Origin: JAWWAH01 sp033721415
GTDB taxonomy: Bacteria > Patescibacteriota > Minisyncoccia > Spechtbacterales > 2-12-FULL-38-22
Direction of reading: 5' to 3'
NCBI GenBank assembly: GCA_033721415.1
Contig: JAWWAH010000045.1
Span: 1 to 8,062, forward strand
Length of the DNA: 8,062 bases
Shown here one piece after another: positions 5,191 to 8,062 of the stretch. The position numbers and the translations under genes are program-made. The notes below the pieces were generated by a model. It had not been told where the DNA came from and made no database searches. It saw only the letters and a program-made list of their open reading frames with translations. Position 1 is the first letter of the stretch; every line of letters begins with the position of its first letter.

Positions 5191-7189
5191 TATAATTAAT
5201 TGTATTTTCTAAAGAATCCTGTATCTTACCTTTTCCCAAAAACGCTGTGCTCATCAACAATCCTCCCACAAGGAAGAAGGTTATAACCCTTCCTCCTGTT
5301 TCCATGTCCCAGAGGTCAACTATTAACAATCTACCAACAACAAGTGCCAAGAGGGATCCACCATAAACCATAAGAAACTTATTGCTTTTGTTTGCCCCTT
5401 TAACATAAACTGATATTCCAACTATTGTATAAACCACCAGAGAAAGCATTGTTGGTAATGCTCCGGTTAATTCCGAATGGAAAACCAACCATACAAGTAT
5501 GTATGCATACACTGAACTCACTATATATAAGCCTGCAGAAATCCCCTGAGAATCTAATTTTAAATCTCCATCTTCCAAACTTTCTTTGCCTTTCAAAAGA
5601 TTTGCGATGCCCACAATCAAAGCTATAAAGGCAAGTAACACAAACAAATCTTCATGTAATGCCCCAAATCTCCACGCAGAACTTGCCATTGCGGCTACAG
5701 ATATCACAGATAAATACCCAACACCCACTACAAACAATGTGCCTAATCCCTTTTGGTAAGTATCTGTTAATGCCTCGTTTTCAGAATTGGGAATTCCTAA
5801 ATTCTTCAAGAAATAACCTAATCCTGCAAGAACCAAAGCAAACACTAAGAGTATGGCCGAATCTTTATTGATTGTTCCTTCTCCCCATGGATAGCCAAAA
5901 ACATTTTCCATAGATAAGACTATGGAAGGCAAAAGCAAAGGCAATAAACTGTAGGTTATCTTCTTGCTTCCCGTAATAAAGTGAGCAAGAAGTATAATTA
6001 CTAAAGCCTCAAATAGATAAGCTATTGTAAGTGCATCACCAGAAAGCTCAAGAGCTGTAGCTGTTGCCAACATCGCCAAGGAAATTCCTGCATAAACGAA
6101 AAATGGCTCCTTTCTGTCCATGGCTTTCGAAACAATAAACGCGCCTGTGCTAAATATTATCATCCATCCTGCTATGAGTAAGCTTTTCCACTCATCTTCC
6201 GCTGCATATATTATCCAAGAAAGTATAAACAACCCGTTCAAACCTGCTGTGAGAATATCAGCCAACATGTCTTCATTTTTTCCATAATCTATCTTAAGCA
6301 TCGCTGCAATATTGGCAATAAAGAATATCACTGTAAATACATAAGATAAAATAAGAAGGGTGTTAAGTTCTTCAGTGCCATAAGCTGCAAGTCCACCCAC
6401 GCTGTAAGCTATAGTAACCAAAAGTGAAGCAAAAGTAAGCTCGCGCCATCCTGTTATAGCAACTATCCAAAGAGCGCCTAATACAACTGTTAGTAAATAA
6501 ACAAAAAGTGTTGTTTGGTCAGGAGTACCTCCTGCAAAAAGAGGTACTACTGCAGCAAGAGCTAAACTGATTAAAGAAAGATACCTTGCCTTAAACCGAA
6601 CGCTTGCTAAAGCAACAAAAGCAGTGCTTAAAAACATAAGCCCCAAAGCAACTTGTACATTAAAGAAACCATATAATTCACGGGCTGCAAAAGTTGTAAT
6701 TAACACAACGGTTGAACCAAGTACCAAGAACACACTTCCTTGCCTGGCAAATTTCTGCATTCGCCACCATCCCAATGAAAGTATTCCTGTTCCGGATACA
6801 AGCCCCAAAGCTATTCTCCCTATTGGGCCAATCCAATTGTTGTCAAAGGCAAACTTAACAAACCAACCAAATGCAAGAAGAAGTAAAAATCCCCCCACCT
6901 TTAACATCCAATCATCTTTAAGCCAGTCAAGAAAATCATCGAAGGCAGAAAATCCTGCGGGCTTACGATAAGCTGATTTTTCGTAATCTTCCGGCGGTAA
7001 TGGTGCCTCATCGCTGTCTGTTAAGGCTTCTTTCTTATCTTCATCGTCATTAACAGTTGAAGTTAATATTCTTTCTTTTTTGTCGCTATCATTAATAAGT
7101 CTTCCTTGCTCTATGGCATCCTCAAGATTATTTACTTTACGCCATAAAATAAATATTAAAATAAATATTAGAAGATTTATAAAAAACAT
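5165..7189 (-). CDS. DUF2339 family polytopic membrane protein
   Basis: The 674-aa product opens with one hydrophobic helix (2-16). An acidic, Lys-containing cytoplasmic-type linker (17-85) follows, and then an almost unbroken series of hydrophobic segments, about 18-20 by eye. The signature after the linker, WMLKVGGFLLLLAFGWFVKF with NNWIGPIGRIALGL soon after (94-130), is typical of DUF2339 (Pfam PF10101). That family of large bacterial membrane proteins has no established biochemical function. No catalytic motif stands out, and charged residues are mostly confined to loops. It begins 16 nt after the stop of the PilN-like gene and overlaps the start of the TSP3-protein gene, so the three are very likely cotranscribed and perhaps translationally coupled. 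There is no visible Shine-Dalgarno before the ATG. Family assignment is good; a role in cell-envelope assembly or transport is guesswork from context. Confidence 0.88.
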   Translation of the reverse strand: MFFINLLIFILIFILWRKVNNLEDAIEQGRLINDSDKKERILTSTVNDDEDKKEALTDSDEAPLPPEDYEKSAYRKPAGFSAFDDFLDWLKDDWMLKVGGFLLLLAFGWFVKFAFDNNWIGPIGRIALGLVSGTGILSLGWWRMQKFARQGSVFLVLGSTVVLITTFAARELYGFFNVQVALGLMFLSTAFVALASVRFKARYLSLISLALAAVVPLFAGGTPDQTTLFVYLLTVVLGALWIVAITGWRELTFASLLVTIAYSVGGLAAYGTEELNTLLILSYVFTVIFFIANIAAMLKIDYGKNEDMLADILTAGLNGLFILSWIIYAAEDEWKSLLIAGWMIIFSTGAFIVSKAMDRKEPFFVYAGISLAMLATATALELSGDALTIAYLFEALVIILLAHFITGSKKITYSLLPLLLPSIVLSMENVFGYPWGEGTINKDSAILLVFALVLAGLGYFLKNLGIPNSENEALTDTYQKGLGTLFVVGVGYLSVISVAAMASSAWRFGALHEDLFVLLAFIALIVGIANLLKGKESLEDGDLKLDSQGISAGLYIVSSVYAYILVWLVFHSELTGALPTMLSLVVYTIVGISVYVKGANKSNKFLMVYGGSLLALVVGRLLIVDLWDMETGGRVITFFLVGGLLMSTAFLGKGKIQDSLENTINYNENEKSDE

Positions 7190-7205
7190 AAAAAATAATT
7201 AAATT

Positions 7206-8062
7206 TTAATTAGTGCATCTATCCTTGTAACAAACATTTGAAATTATAATTGGTTCACCATAGTTATCTCCTTTTTTCTCTAGATGTACGTTAACCCAAT
7301 TAAACCCGGGGCTTATTGTGGTGTTGTCCTGGGCATCGACACTAACCCAGGCATTTTGGCCAGAATAATTACGGGTTAAAAATACCCAATTCAAATCAAG
7401 CTCATTCTCATTCTCTAATTCTTCTCTATGTAGCACTTTCTTGCTGTCTATAGATATGCGAATCTTATTCTCTTCTGCTGGAAAGGCTGTACGCACAACA
7501 ACACTACAGTCATTATTCGCAGAGCCTGCCATAATCCTACACTCACACCACGGCTCTCGATTCTCAAGCTTTCCACCATAATAATCATAGCAATTAAATC
7601 TATAACCTGCTTCTTTACCTATACATTCTTGACTGCTTCGACTTGTTAGACAGATCTGGCTTTCTGCAATATTTAAATCTTTTTCGCTGAGAGTTATTGT
7701 AAATTTAAAATCTATATCCTCTGCTTTCAATAAATTAGATAAGGGAGATTCTACATTTAAGAACATTCGATCGTTTTCGAGTGCTTCTTGAAGTGCAATT
7801 ACCTGTTTCCTTTGGTCTGCGTGACCAGTCACAATAACCTTATTACTAACACCGTATTCAACATTCTTAATTTCTACTCCCTTAGGAGATAAACTTTCTA
7901 TTTTAAAAAGCATGAAAGTTTCCTCTAGTAATACATCCTCTTCTGTTACTTTTTCTACCTCTTTTTCTGTTTCTGCTGCAAACTGATCTGCCAGAAGGCC
8001 GGGGAGCCTCCGTCCTTCCTGATCTGGCTGCCTTACCTGCAAATGTTTCCCCTTTTCAAAGC
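7206..8062 (-). CDS. PilN-like pilus assembly domain protein with eight-cysteine C-terminal extension (5' end off window)
   Basis: The frame is open to the right edge. The first in-window start-like codon, TTG at 8042, is not convincing, since in-frame codons continue upstream (FEKGKHLQ...). The gene is therefore treated as 5'-incomplete; residues below are counted from that TTG. A short Glu/Lys-rich helix (23-45) leads into a domain (44-119) matching the periplasmic part of PilN: LSPKGVEIKNVEYG, KVIVTGHADQRKQVIALQEAL, then MFLNVESPLSNLL and a final strand IDFKFTITL. PilN, with PilM and PilO, forms the inner-membrane alignment platform of type IV pili. The usual N-terminal transmembrane helix would lie off the window. 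Residues 120-278 are an extra region, absent from ordinary PilN, with eight cysteines (131, 140, 151, 166, 168, 179, 271, 276) and predicted beta strands. It ends in SNVCYKDRCTN. I recognise no family for it. First visible gene of the operon with DUF2339 and TSP3 proteins. GC content rises sharply in the last 80 bases. Confidence 0.72.
   Translation of the reverse strand, partial: FEKGKHLQVRQPDQEGRRLPGLLADQFAAETEKEVEKVTEEDVLLEETFMLFKIESLSPKGVEIKNVEYGVSNKVIVTGHADQRKQVIALQEALENDRMFLNVESPLSNLLKAEDIDFKFTITLSEKDLNIAESQICLTSRSSQECIGKEAGYRFNCYDYYGGKLENREPWCECRIMAGSANNDCSVVVRTAFPAEENKIRISIDSKKVLHREELENENELDLNWVFLTRNYSGQNAWVSVDAQDNTTISPGFNWVNVHLEKKGDNYGEPIIISNVCYKDRCTN

Noticed and set aside
6624..6971. 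Plus-strand frame of 115 codons inside the DUF2339 gene
   Set aside because: It is antisense to conserved DUF2339 signature sequence and lacks a start signal or domain.
7206..8042. TTG at 8042 as the true start of the PilN-like gene
   Set aside because: The frame remains open upstream to the window edge, no Shine-Dalgarno is well placed, and PilN proteins need an N-terminal membrane helix not present after this codon.
2211..8062. Recoding of TGA (Gly), as in Gracilibacteria/Absconditabacteria, because no visible gene ends in TGA
   Set aside because: Nine stops are too few to judge in AT-rich DNA, and no gene here needs an in-frame TGA to be full length.

Overview
The window is one contiguous piece of a moderately AT-rich bacterial chromosome. 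It encodes a C-terminally truncated VKOR-type disulfide enzyme at the left edge, an ACT-domain malic enzyme, a rhodanese, a cupredoxin operon with two membrane proteins, a 57-residue helical-repeat protein, and a three-gene operon of a PilN-like protein, a giant DUF2339 membrane protein and a calcium-repeat (thrombospondin type 3) membrane protein. The gene content suggests Candidate Phyla Radiation (Patescibacteria, perhaps Parcubacteria-like): a PilN-like protein, a DUF2339 protein, VKOR instead of DsbB, many small proteins, and an 'AGW....I...L' helical repeat that I associate with that group. This lineage call is inference, with no marker gene in the window. All genes read through in the standard bacterial code. 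Eight of the nine visible stops are TAA, one is TAG and none is TGA.

Layout. Positions 1-548 (minus) hold the VKOR homologue, read leftward off the edge. Positions 549-692 are a divergent intergenic region with back-to-back promoters whose -35 boxes overlap. Positions 693-2132 (plus) hold the malic enzyme, the only plus-strand gene, with a strong Shine-Dalgarno. A perfect 30-nt palindrome at 2159-2188 serves as a bidirectional terminator between it and the convergent rhodanese (2211-2561). Everything from 2211 to the right edge is on the minus strand. In transcription order (right to left) it runs: PilN-like protein (7206-8062, 5' end off the window), DUF2339 protein (5165-7189) and TSP3-repeat protein (3982-5190). 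A terminator at 3927-3954 closes this operon. Then come the 57-residue repeat protein (3718-3891), cupredoxin (3236-3655), a 37-residue single-pass membrane protein (3107-3220), a four-pass membrane protein (2642-3103), and the rhodanese with its own promoter. The 37- and 57-residue genes are easy to miss because of their size.

Working together. The cupredoxin, 37-residue and four-pass genes are packed with 15-nt and 3-nt gaps and look like one membrane-associated copper/electron-transfer module of unknown function. The cupredoxin has Gln where the axial Met is normally found. The right-hand operon encodes envelope proteins: a pilus-assembly-type domain with an added eight-cysteine region, a polytopic protein, and an anchored calcium-binding protein. 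VKOR could supply disulfides to the Cys-containing exported domains. No tRNA, rRNA, CRISPR array, insertion sequence or phage gene was seen. No stretch over 300 bases lacks a gene.
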